Assembly: GCF_000527695.1 (NCBI RefSeq)
Contig: NZ_ATSX01000002.1
Location: 186,001 to 250,000 of the forward strand
Length of the DNA: 64,000 nt
From: Commensalibacter papalotli (ex Servin-Garciduenas et al. 2014)
GTDB lineage: Bacteria; Pseudomonadota; Alphaproteobacteria; Acetobacterales; Acetobacteraceae
Direction of reading: 5' to 3'
Below the pieces are notes generated by a model, which ran no database searches, was not told where the DNA came from, and saw nothing but the letters and a program-made list of their open reading frames with translations. Below are positions 26,366 through 35,551 of this stretch, piece after piece (position 1 is the first letter of the stretch; each line of letters begins with the position of its first letter). The position numbers and the translations under genes were made by a program.

Positions 26366-26410
26366 TATATATGAATATTTATTCACATAGTGATAATTTA
26401 TTCATATATA
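26366..26410. promoter_or_regulatory. Operator-like inverted repeat before the polyol operon
   Basis: TATATATGAATA (26366-26377) and TATTCATATATA (26399-26410) form a perfect 12-bp inverted repeat with a 21-nt spacer. Inside it TGAATA-TT-TATTCA (26372-26385) gives a compact second palindrome. On the minus strand TGAATAAAT occurs twice, 21 bp apart. It lies 29-73 bp before the transketolase start and downstream of a possible -35 TTGACC (about 26430-26435). A SorC-type repressor site is the simplest reading. Confidence 0.6.
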
Positions 26411-26672
26411 GATATGACCTTTTAAAATGAAATTGGTCAAGAAAATATCTAATAAATAACGATGTTGTGAATATATGGTATACATCATACTATATAAAAA
26501 GAATTAGAATCCTTTATTAAGCGATTATACTTTTTGTGGAGTTTTTCAAACTAATGCACAGTTTGTCGAAGAGAGGTGATTGTGTAATATCCATTCAGTT
26601 AATGTGCTATAATCGATTTTACATCACGATATAGAAATAAATTCGCTGTATTTCTGTAACTCTAACAATAAC

Positions 26673-26690
26673 GTAAATATCAATATTTAC
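26673..26690. promoter_or_regulatory. Palindrome, possible operator
   Basis: GTAAATAT and ATATTTAC are separated by CA, a perfect 8+8 palindrome 76 bp past the pbpC stop. It could bind a dimeric regulator or be a weak hairpin. No T-run supports terminator function. Confidence 0.35.
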
Positions 26691-26765
26691 AGTATTCATA
26701 ACCGTTCATTTAATAAAATATTGTCTTTTATTCAAAAATTATATTTCAATGGATTTTATTTAAAT

Positions 26766-29114
26766 TTACTGAATCGAATCAATAGTGATATTTACACTAT
26801 CACTTTGCCCTTGATCATCGGTAACAGATATATGATAGTTTCCAATCAGTTCAGGCTGCCAAAACAGAGCACTATTGGGTGGGGTTTCTCCAAGAAAATT
26901 GTTATTTGCAAACCAATATAAGCGCGAAATATTTCCATCTGCGTTGGCGGTTAAAGCAATAGAAGTTTGATCATGATCTTTCAATTTTGAACGTAACAGA
27001 TAAGTTTGATAAGCATGAGGAGAGCGAATATGCGGTGGGTGTGTATTTTTAAATGTTTTTTTACAAGATTTATCAGAGGGTGGGGAACGATAAGATAAGC
27101 CTGCTCTTTTAAAAATAGATTGTATTTCTGATGGCCAAAACTCAAAGATTTCTGTATGAATTTGCTTTCCTTCAAAAGGAGGGCATGCCACTTTTCCAGT
27201 GTTTTTATCAATGATTACTGGTTGATGCAAAGTGCTGACTTTTATAGGAGATACGCCTGGAATAAACCATGTATATCCTGTTTGCGGGCACCAATGATTG
27301 GGTAAATCGCCACTGGCAAGGCAAATTTGCACTTTTTTAAGTGTTTGAGGTGCTTGCCAAGCTGTAAGGTCTTTTGAAGTAACTTTAGGCTGTAAAGCAT
27401 CTATAATATTAAAAAATAAAGGGGCTGCTGTTTTAACACCTGTTGAATTGCTATTGCTGGAATTATCAAAATTACCGACCCAAACGATTAAAACATAATG
27501 ACTGAATAGTCCAGCAGTCCATGCATCACGAAATCCAGAAGACGTACCTGTTTTCCAAGCAATTGGGAACGGAGAATGTATGGCTGAGGTCGTTTCATCA
27601 GGCCGTTTATTTTGTGATAAAATATCGATTACCATAAATCGGGCTTCATTAGTTAGTAATGATTTTCCATCTTTTATAGGATCGGTTAAAAGAAAACGTA
27701 ATGGCTGTAATTTTCCTTGATTGGCCAATAAAGCATACAAGTTGGCTTCTTGTTGCATTGAAATTTCTTCTCCACCAAGAGCCAAGGATAACCCATAATA
27801 TTGTTGGCTTTTAAGATGATGAATAGTTGCATTCGCAAGGAACTGATAAAAATTAGGGTTTGATAATTTTGATTCAACCCAAACAGCAGGGATATTTCGG
27901 CTTAGATTTAAGGCTTTAGTTGCGGTTAAAGGCCCTTCAAAATGTCTATCAAAATTTTCAGGTGCATATCCAGAAAAAGTCATGGGAATATCATATAAAA
28001 TACTTTGCGGATGTAATATCCCTTGATCAAATCCAAGCCCATAAATAAAGGGTTTTAACGATGATCCTGGGGATCTTTTGATTGATGTTCCGTTAATTTG
28101 TCCAGATATGGTTTGGTTAAAATAATTTGCTGAGCCTATCATAGCTTTGATGCTCATGTCATTTGTATCAACTAATAATGCTGCCGCATTATGAATTCCT
28201 AATTGACCATTCGAACTCACATAATTAGTAATTTGTTGTTCAAGAATATGTTGCAGGCTTAAATCAAGCGTTGTCATTAGGTTAGATTTTGTGGGGTATT
28301 GATTAAGAGCTTGCTCAGAGAAATGTGGTGCTTCAAAAGGAAGCTTTGAAACGGGGCGTAACGGTAATGGCAATTTTATAAACGCAGCTACGTTGTTATC
28401 TGTTGGATAAGTTTTAATCCATTGATTGTATAAAAGTGATCTTGCCTTAAGAATATTTTTGTTGGTAATCAGACAAGTATCCTTATTTTTACAACGTAGT
28501 CTTAGATTAGGTTCTTGGGGGATAACAGCTAATAAAAGAGTTTCAGGAATATTTAACTCAGAAGCATTTTTATTAAAATAGATAAGGCTTGCTGTTTGTA
28601 TACCTTCAACGTTCCCTCCATAAGGGGCGATATTTAAATAAGCTTCTAAAATCTCTTTTTTGGAATAAAGTAACTCAAGCTTGGTAGCATAATAGATTTG
28701 TTTTACTTTACCCCAAGGTGTTTTGGTATTGAGCTGATATAAAAGGCGTGCAAGTTGCATAGTAATGGTTGAGCCACCCTGTCTGTGCCCATGCAAAATA
28801 TAGGTAACCAAAGCGCCTCTGGCTATGCCATAAGGGTTCGTGCCTAAATGATAATAAAACCACTGATCTTCGTGAAGCAGAACGGCATTAATTAAGGTTG
28901 GGGATATCTTGTTTAAAGGCACCCATAATCGATAACGATCATCTTTTGCCAAGGTTAATCGCAGCAGTTTTCCAGACTGATCATAAACCGTACGAGAAAT
29001 AGGAAGGGAATCTTTTAGTGCAGGATGTGGATATAGCCGACAGCCGATAATGATAATAATAATCAAGCTGCCAGCACAAATCCAGTTTTGCCATTTTTTT
29101 AAAAAATGGATCAT
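26766..29114 (-). CDS. pbpC: Penicillin-binding protein 1C
   Basis: Class A-type peptidoglycan enzyme anchored in the inner membrane, 782 residues. An N-terminal anchor (NWICAGSLIIIIIIGC) is followed by a GT51 glycosyltransferase domain with HEDQWFYYHLG (Glu82) and RQGGSTITMQLARLL. The transpeptidase domain has SPGSSLKP (Ser351, Lys354), SRN at about 406 and KTGTSSG (Lys521). A C-terminal BiPBP_C beta-domain starts at about residue 690. It overlaps the alpha-2-macroglobulin gene by 4 bp, the classical pbpC-yfhM pair, in which wall repair is coupled with trapping of attacking proteases. Confidence 0.96.
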   Translation of the reverse strand: MIHFLKKWQNWICAGSLIIIIIIGCRLYPHPALKDSLPISRTVYDQSGKLLRLTLAKDDRYRLWVPLNKISPTLINAVLLHEDQWFYYHLGTNPYGIARGALVTYILHGHRQGGSTITMQLARLLYQLNTKTPWGKVKQIYYATKLELLYSKKEILEAYLNIAPYGGNVEGIQTASLIYFNKNASELNIPETLLLAVIPQEPNLRLRCKNKDTCLITNKNILKARSLLYNQWIKTYPTDNNVAAFIKLPLPLRPVSKLPFEAPHFSEQALNQYPTKSNLMTTLDLSLQHILEQQITNYVSSNGQLGIHNAAALLVDTNDMSIKAMIGSANYFNQTISGQINGTSIKRSPGSSLKPFIYGLGFDQGILHPQSILYDIPMTFSGYAPENFDRHFEGPLTATKALNLSRNIPAVWVESKLSNPNFYQFLANATIHHLKSQQYYGLSLALGGEEISMQQEANLYALLANQGKLQPLRFLLTDPIKDGKSLLTNEARFMVIDILSQNKRPDETTSAIHSPFPIAWKTGTSSGFRDAWTAGLFSHYVLIVWVGNFDNSSNSNSTGVKTAAPLFFNIIDALQPKVTSKDLTAWQAPQTLKKVQICLASGDLPNHWCPQTGYTWFIPGVSPIKVSTLHQPVIIDKNTGKVACPPFEGKQIHTEIFEFWPSEIQSIFKRAGLSYRSPPSDKSCKKTFKNTHPPHIRSPHAYQTYLLRSKLKDHDQTSIALTANADGNISRLYWFANNNFLGETPPNSALFWQPELIGNYHISVTDDQGQSDSVNITIDSIQ

Positions 29115-32100
29115 TTAGCCGAAGTAACAGCAAGATATCCACCTGAAAGGGATCTTGCCTGAATGGTTGGATTATACATTCCTTCACCATAAGCTGGCGG
29201 AATGATGTATTTTCCTGCATTGGTTGCTTTAATCCGATAGACATATTCCTGAATATTTTTAGTAACCGAAGTATAAATCATAACTTTATCTTCTTGTTTA
29301 TTAATAAAATCAGGATAGAAACTATTATTTTCTGTGGTTGAATCAACAGCTTCTGTCTTGTCAGCAACAAGGTCAAATCCACCAGGTAATAAATCAGTAA
29401 TAGCGATATTATTGTGTGTTTTATTGTCTGTTGAACGGAATTTAACATGAACCAAGATTTCTTGACCCACTTTGACATCAGAGACTGGATTATTCTTTTG
29501 ATCGGTATAATCTCTAATAATCTCCATTTTTTGTTGGAGTGCTGTTTTAGGAGGGTTTTGGTCAAAACCTCTTTGAATAACACTATACCAAGCTTTGATA
29601 CTGGATTGATTGTTGAAGCTCAAAGAAGTAGTAGGTCCTTGCTGCCAGTTTAATATCTGTATGCCATTTTTAAGTTGACTGGTTTTCAAAATGGTTGATT
29701 GTTTTTGACTATCTGTTCCCATTGCTTGGATTAACAAGTTTTTCGTATCATCTTTAATATTTGCAGAATAAGCATCAAATGCCATTACGGTTAATGATGA
29801 TGACAAAGTATTATAATAGCCTTGTTCAATCGTGCTTAAAATGTTGGTAAAAGCATTTTCAGACAAGTTTGGTAATAGACTTGGGAAATGCTGTGACACA
29901 AGATATAAAATGGTAGCATCTTGGGCTAAATCCCCACCATCATAACCTTCGTAATTCCAACCTATATTAGAAGCCTTAGGATCTCGTTGCAGTCTTTTTA
30001 AGGATTCCGCCATCATCTGTCCTGCAGCTTCATCTTGCTTCATAAGCTTCATAGAGGCGGCTAACCATGCAGCGGTGGAATCTTGTTTCCAAGATTCTTT
30101 GTATTTTGTATTTAGATCTTTCACAAGGCTAGAGATGGCACTGGTGGTAACATTGCCTTGTTTTGTAAGGATATAAATAGCAAACGCTTTATTACGCATA
30201 TCAGTCAAATTGTCATTGCTGCCATTTACAGCATAATCTTTTAAATAAGCATAGGCTTTATTTAAAGCACTTTGAGAAACATTTTTTCCTTGATCTGCTG
30301 CATTTTGTAAGAAGAAAGTAACATAGCTGGTAACAAAGTTATCGGCATTGGGTGTGGATCTCCATAAGCCAAACGCACCTGCACTATTTTGCCTCTCTTG
30401 TAAAGTCGTAATAATTTGATCAAGTGATGCGTTAAGATTTTTGACTTGGTTCGGATCTGTCTGAGCAAAAATATTTTTTAACTCAGGTTTATTTTGAATA
30501 GTTAGCAAAGCAAAAGCACGGCTAACAATTTGTTCTGAGCATAAATGTTCATAGTCCATAAGATAAGTGCCTAGCCCTTGGATAATCACCATCGGTAGGT
30601 TGGAAAAAGAAGCATAATGCAAAGCGTTATTCGGATAAACACTACGTAAATCCGTAAAAGTTTTTGTTGCTCCAGCGTCAAGTTTATTCATATTTACTTG
30701 AGTGCGATAGGTTGAGGCTGGTCGTAATAAAACATGCGTTGTGTTACGAGTTATGGATTGATTGTAGTTCACCGAGAATATTAAATCCCCTGAACCAAGA
30801 TTACGATTAAGCGCTTTGATACGGAATTGAACAACACTATCTTGTTTTTCACCCAAAGAGAGCGTTTGGATATTATTCCCTATGACTTGGAATTGAGAGG
30901 TTGTTTTTAGGCTAACACTTACGGGAACTTTTTGTCCATTGAGTTTGTCCAGATTATTGGCAACAAGAACGCTGACTTCACTTTCATCTCCTGGGGTAAG
31001 CGTTGTTGGTGCGTTGGGTTTTAAAACAAAATCATCTCTGACAATGCTTTCTTTGCTAGTTACACCAATTTGCTCATCTGAAACGGATAAAGCCATGACT
31101 TGTAATGTGCCATTAAAATAATCTGGCGCATCATAGGTAAAGTCTCTGCTGCCATTGATGTCAACAATTCCAGACCAAAAGACAACAGGTTTATCTTGTT
31201 TGCGTTTGAATGGATTAACACGTTGTGTAAACGGGGAATCTTCATCTCCGCCGGCGGCGGCAGCTACTTTTAATAATTGACTAAATTCAGGAAGAATTTG
31301 GTCGAGAATTTGCAAAGTTTGCACATCAAGCATTTTCTTACTGAAAAAATATCCTAAAGGATTAGGTAGTTTATATTTGGAAACTTGTAAAATCCCTTTA
31401 TCTACCGCCCATAAGATTACACGTGTTGGGCGTTCAGAGGTTACTGTAAAAGTAATTTTACGGTCTTTGGTAATTTCAGGTGCTGTGATTGTCAAAGCGT
31501 TTTGATGTTGTTCAAGATTAATAGAAAAAGGGACAACCCCATAGCTTAGAGGACTCATAAAGATTTCATCAGAAGAGGGGTCACGAACGAACTGGACATT
31601 AATATATCCGTTTCCATCCAACTCTGGTGGAACAGTAATATGTTGAATGGAGCTGGTGGTATCTGTATGGAACCAAGTATGCGCATAGACTTTGTCTTTT
31701 TCAATGGTAATTAATCCACTGCCTATATAAGGAGCTCGAATAGCAACTTCGATTTCTTCACCTGGTTTATAAGTTTTTTTATTAAGGCTAATATTAAGCT
31801 CGGCATTTCTTTCTAAGGAGCGTGATAAATTACCTGCACCAATAATAGAGAAATTGATAGTATTGAGCTCGTTATTGTCTTTATCCAAAACAACCGCTTT
31901 ATAGTCTCCAGCTTTATTTGTGTTAATTGAATAGTCACTACCATTTTTATCAATAGAAAAAGGCGTTTCACTTAAAATTGTTTCTCTGGGTTTTGATTCA
32001 TATTTGTAAAGCCCAGAAGATTGTTTTACTAAAACTGAAACATAGCGTTTTTCAATTAATCTGATTTTAAGGTCAGGTAATGGTATTAATTTAACCTGTT

Positions 32101-35100
32101 GGTTAATCGCAATTAAATGTACAGCTTTGACAGCACTGTTGATCTTAATATTGCTGATATCGTCTGTTGAATGATATCCCACCATATAATTATTGGAGGA
32201 GACAATTGTTTGAGCTGTTGCCGCCACACTGCGCCCAGAATCAGGTTCATAGACTTGTCCTAGGAAAGATAGGCTATAGCTGGAGTTTGTATATTTTTTA
32301 AGATTTAGATCAAAGGTTGCTTTTCCTTGATCATTGGTTTTTTCTTCTTGTAATGTATCTTCAAAGCTTTCTTTTAGTCGATCAGCAATACTGAATTGAT
32401 AATCTTTCCATTGCTCAAACTGAGGAACAAAAGGACTGACTTTGATACTAGCTTCAACACGTCTGTTTCCAGCTGGAGTTCCAAATAGGTTTTTGGCTTG
32501 AACAATAGCTTTTAATTGTTCAGGTTTAACCCATCCTTTAGGGTTATTTGCAGAAAATTCAGCTGAAACCCGCGTTTGCTCAGGAAGAAAATCTTTGACT
32601 TTGATCGTTGTTGATCCAATTTCTTGTGACCAATCTTTATCTTTGGGATCTATGGTTAATAAACTGATTTGCCATGTACCGTTGGGGTCATTTTCACCAA
32701 TAGTGTTGGTGTATTCATTAAATCCATCTTGACCAACCGTCACTGCAGATTCATAACTTTTCCCAGTAGGATCCGTAATAATCATTTTTAATGGAAGATT
32801 TTTTATAGAATTTTGCCAATCAGCTGTTTTGATTACCATACCAATGTGGAAGTCTTCGCCAGTACGATAAATACCTCTATCCGAGAATAGATAAGCAGAA
32901 ATCTCCTTTTTGTGGATGGTATTGATATCTCCACCGACATTAAAACGTGAAAAATCTAGACTTCTATTAGTTGTATTAATGGGTAAAAAGGATAGGTCAT
33001 CATCTTTATTAACAATGTAAAGAGTAGGAAGTTTATCTTTTGTAAACCCTTGCAAATTAGGAAAATGAACAATGCCAGAATCGTCTGTTGTTTTTGTAAT
33101 GAGTTTATCCCCGTTTAATCCCATCACAGAAACCTCTGCATTGGCCACTGGGCTGCCACTGTTGATGGATTGGATAAATACATCTTGGCTGCCATCAAGG
33201 GATTTCTTAACAATCATACCCAGATCAGTAATAACAATAAGACGACTATCGCTTAAAGAAGATTCTTCTTCATCAGAGTCATTATCATCTATATTTGATG
33301 GGGTATTACCGATAGCAAAGGTTCTTTGACTATTAATTCGATCACGTTGGCGTTTGGCTTGTTTTTCTTTTCTTTCTGCTTTTTGATCATATTCTGATAA
33401 GTGCAAGATAAAGACACCATGTAATCCTTTGTGCAAGTATGATGAAAGATCAAACCCATCATATCGAATGTCATGCGAGGGCTTGTTGCCAAAGCTGATT
33501 TTTTGTTGATAGCGATTAATAATATGGTCTTTTGTAAAAGGAGATTTAAAGTTTACTTTATTATAATTTTCATCACTATCTCGGAAGCTGACAAGATGTT
33601 GTATTTGGTTCGGACGTAATTGCCCGATAACCATTTTTACACCAGTTAAATTTTGTGAAGCAACAGAGACTTTATTGCTGCCATGCAGGGACAACAAAGC
33701 ACCATCAGACATAAAATTTAAACGCTTTGGATAATCTGGCGTATTAAGGATTTTTATATGAGGGTTATTAAGAATATATCCGCCTGTTGATTGTATGCCG
33801 ACATTAATTTTAACTAGAATTTGCTGATTAGGATCTGTTTTATATTTAAAACTTTGAATTGCTTGAGCGTTATTTTCAGCGGGAATTAAAGTTAGTTTAA
33901 GAGGTGTGAAATGACTAATGGTTTGAGGGGTTAGGGTTTTCGTATTCCATGGTTCATCACGATCGCTAAGAGCAGGTAAAATCCAAGCAGAAATATTCTT
34001 AGCCACTTGCTCATCATTGACGGGAGAGTTGAATTTCACTTCTAAAATTTGATCAGAGGTATTTTTCTCATCTGTTACAATATGCGTACTAAGATCATTA
34101 ATAGTTAATGTGTATTTACTGGGAACATTAACAGAAGCAGTGATCTTATTGGTAAGATTACCATGACCTAGTTGAGAAGTTGTTCCTGGATCAATTGTTA
34201 ATTCAAGTTTGCTGTTATCATTCGGGATTGGCAGATTTTCAGAAGCAATAGTCGCGGTCAGTTTTTGTTTATCATAAATAACGTTAAAAGGTATTTTTTG
34301 TTCAGTTTTTTCTATAATTTCTTTGTCTTTATCACCACTAAATAAAGAAGTGTTTTTCTTTTTAGTGTAGGTAACTAAGGATAAATGTATATTTTTCTCA
34401 AAACTAATCGGGTCAACAAGCATATTAAAGCTGAGTGTAAAGATTCCTTTTTTAATCATAGGATGCTGATCATCCTGTTGAAAAGCTTTATCATTTAATT
34501 TTGCATCAAAAGCAACTGTGGTAAACTTAACCGTAGGGTTTGTATTATTGATATCTTGTGCGCTGCGAATAATGACATTTGGATTAAACTCGTTTGGTTT
34601 AGTAAAATTGATGCTGTAAGTTTGCCCAGCGTTCCAATCTGTTTGAGGTTGAAAACTTAATGCATGGTCACTGGTCCATTGCCAAACGCCTTTGATTTCT
34701 GGAGTAATCGGAAAAAGATTAGGAAATTTCTTTCCCATTTTATTTAATGGAGCAGCCGATCCAGAGAAATTAATCCTTAATGGATAAATAGTTGGAGGTG
34801 TTTTTTTATAATCTGTAATAGAGGGTGCAATAGCGTATATTTTTACCAAATTGGGAATTGGTGGAATAGGACGATGTTGGTACCAATAGATTCCAGAATA
34901 ACCAAGTGCAATCATTACAAGAAAAGAAGGAATCCCATATGCAAAAAGTTTTTTATTTTTGCGGCAAGGTGCCATCCATGTTGGGGCTGACCATGTAAAA
35001 TTAACCTGACCTATGATAGGTCTGAGAATAAAAAGAATAGATTTCCATAAAAATCGGAGAATTTTAATTGGCAATAAGCATAGAAACTGTAAAAACTGCA

Positions 35101-35101
35101 T
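29111..35101 (-). CDS. Bacterial alpha-2-macroglobulin with thioester
   Basis: Giant periplasmic protease trap of 1996 residues, YfhM/ECAM type. It contains repeated MG beta domains, a bait-like middle region and the thioester motif CSEQ at Cys1521, in EHLCSEQIVSRAF, inside an alpha-helical TED domain with WNYEGYDGGDLAQDATILYLV. The C-terminal receptor-like domain ends near AYGEGMYNPTIQARS. The N-terminus has two hydrophobic stretches (about 1-30 and 52-73) instead of a lipobox, so it is probably tethered to the inner membrane. It is first in the leftward pair with pbpC (4-bp overlap). The thioester residues are intact, unlike YfaS-type proteins. Confidence 0.93.
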   Translation of the reverse strand: MQFLQFLCLLPIKILRFLWKSILFILRPIIGQVNFTWSAPTWMAPCRKNKKLFAYGIPSFLVMIALGYSGIYWYQHRPIPPIPNLVKIYAIAPSITDYKKTPPTIYPLRINFSGSAAPLNKMGKKFPNLFPITPEIKGVWQWTSDHALSFQPQTDWNAGQTYSINFTKPNEFNPNVIIRSAQDINNTNPTVKFTTVAFDAKLNDKAFQQDDQHPMIKKGIFTLSFNMLVDPISFEKNIHLSLVTYTKKKNTSLFSGDKDKEIIEKTEQKIPFNVIYDKQKLTATIASENLPIPNDNSKLELTIDPGTTSQLGHGNLTNKITASVNVPSKYTLTINDLSTHIVTDEKNTSDQILEVKFNSPVNDEQVAKNISAWILPALSDRDEPWNTKTLTPQTISHFTPLKLTLIPAENNAQAIQSFKYKTDPNQQILVKINVGIQSTGGYILNNPHIKILNTPDYPKRLNFMSDGALLSLHGSNKVSVASQNLTGVKMVIGQLRPNQIQHLVSFRDSDENYNKVNFKSPFTKDHIINRYQQKISFGNKPSHDIRYDGFDLSSYLHKGLHGVFILHLSEYDQKAERKEKQAKRQRDRINSQRTFAIGNTPSNIDDNDSDEEESSLSDSRLIVITDLGMIVKKSLDGSQDVFIQSINSGSPVANAEVSVMGLNGDKLITKTTDDSGIVHFPNLQGFTKDKLPTLYIVNKDDDLSFLPINTTNRSLDFSRFNVGGDINTIHKKEISAYLFSDRGIYRTGEDFHIGMVIKTADWQNSIKNLPLKMIITDPTGKSYESAVTVGQDGFNEYTNTIGENDPNGTWQISLLTIDPKDKDWSQEIGSTTIKVKDFLPEQTRVSAEFSANNPKGWVKPEQLKAIVQAKNLFGTPAGNRRVEASIKVSPFVPQFEQWKDYQFSIADRLKESFEDTLQEEKTNDQGKATFDLNLKKYTNSSYSLSFLGQVYEPDSGRSVAATAQTIVSSNNYMVGYHSTDDISNIKINSAVKAVHLIAINQQVKLIPLPDLKIRLIEKRYVSVLVKQSSGLYKYESKPRETILSETPFSIDKNGSDYSINTNKAGDYKAVVLDKDNNELNTINFSIIGAGNLSRSLERNAELNISLNKKTYKPGEEIEVAIRAPYIGSGLITIEKDKVYAHTWFHTDTTSSIQHITVPPELDGNGYINVQFVRDPSSDEIFMSPLSYGVVPFSINLEQHQNALTITAPEITKDRKITFTVTSERPTRVILWAVDKGILQVSKYKLPNPLGYFFSKKMLDVQTLQILDQILPEFSQLLKVAAAAGGDEDSPFTQRVNPFKRKQDKPVVFWSGIVDINGSRDFTYDAPDYFNGTLQVMALSVSDEQIGVTSKESIVRDDFVLKPNAPTTLTPGDESEVSVLVANNLDKLNGQKVPVSVSLKTTSQFQVIGNNIQTLSLGEKQDSVVQFRIKALNRNLGSGDLIFSVNYNQSITRNTTHVLLRPASTYRTQVNMNKLDAGATKTFTDLRSVYPNNALHYASFSNLPMVIIQGLGTYLMDYEHLCSEQIVSRAFALLTIQNKPELKNIFAQTDPNQVKNLNASLDQIITTLQERQNSAGAFGLWRSTPNADNFVTSYVTFFLQNAADQGKNVSQSALNKAYAYLKDYAVNGSNDNLTDMRNKAFAIYILTKQGNVTTSAISSLVKDLNTKYKESWKQDSTAAWLAASMKLMKQDEAAGQMMAESLKRLQRDPKASNIGWNYEGYDGGDLAQDATILYLVSQHFPSLLPNLSENAFTNILSTIEQGYYNTLSSSLTVMAFDAYSANIKDDTKNLLIQAMGTDSQKQSTILKTSQLKNGIQILNWQQGPTTSLSFNNQSSIKAWYSVIQRGFDQNPPKTALQQKMEIIRDYTDQKNNPVSDVKVGQEILVHVKFRSTDNKTHNNIAITDLLPGGFDLVADKTEAVDSTTENNSFYPDFINKQEDKVMIYTSVTKNIQEYVYRIKATNAGKYIIPPAYGEGMYNPTIQARSLSGGYLAVTSAK

Positions 35102-35551
35102 AAAAAATTCATCCTTAATTTTGTGGTTTTAAATATATATATTAATATCTTTTATTCACTAAATTTAGGGTGTTTGCAATATGATATTACTGGCATAATA
35201 TTTATAAATTATTCTATGTATTATTTTAATATAGATTTTAAATACAAAAATTTATTTCTGATAATTTTTTTATTTTTTTATTTTTAAATATTAGACAAAT
35301 ACTAATAATTTGTTGGTAAAGAGTTTAAATCGTTTAAGCCTTTGACACTTCAGAAGAATAGAAATAACATTACATTAAGTTTATAATATATTGCTTGCTA
35401 TATGTTTAACTTTATATACTAAATTATTATTTGTAATTATCGTTTATAAATAAAGTGTTACGAAATCAAGTAACTGTTTTTATTTATTTTATAGTCCCTT
35501 TCTCACTGTAAAAAATTAAACCAAGTAATTATAAATCAGAAAGGAAATATA
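35102..35551. other. AT-rich gene-free divergent promoter region
   Basis: 450 bp between the divergent alpha-2-macroglobulin and glucoamylase starts, strongly AT-rich with several long T runs. Apart from the promoter listed at 35342 I see no operator, RNA gene or coding frame. Confidence 0.55.
35342..35370 (+). promoter_or_regulatory. Candidate sigma-70 promoter for the glucoamylase gene
   Basis: TTGACA (35342-35347) followed by a 17-nt spacer and TAACAT (35365-35370). A perfect -35 and a 4-of-6 -10 at ideal spacing give a 5' untranslated region of about 175 nt before the AAAGGAA site and ATG at 35552. Confidence 0.5.

Larger units (their letters stand above)
26338..26765. other. Gene-free region between transketolase and pbpC
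   Basis: 428 bp of AT-rich DNA upstream of the polyol operon and downstream of pbpC. It contains the operator-like repeat at 26366-26410, a palindrome GTAAATAT-CA-ATATTTAC (26673-26690) and one sequence matching the DnaA-box consensus, TTATTCACA (26379-26387). No clear terminator for pbpC and no gene are seen. Confidence 0.6.

Noticed and set aside
26338-26765. Replication origin at this gene-free region
   Set aside because: It has one consensus DnaA box (TTATTCACA) and a local skew change, but spot counts further right (37-47 kb) return to C above G. The skew change is therefore local, and the box overlaps an operator-like palindrome.
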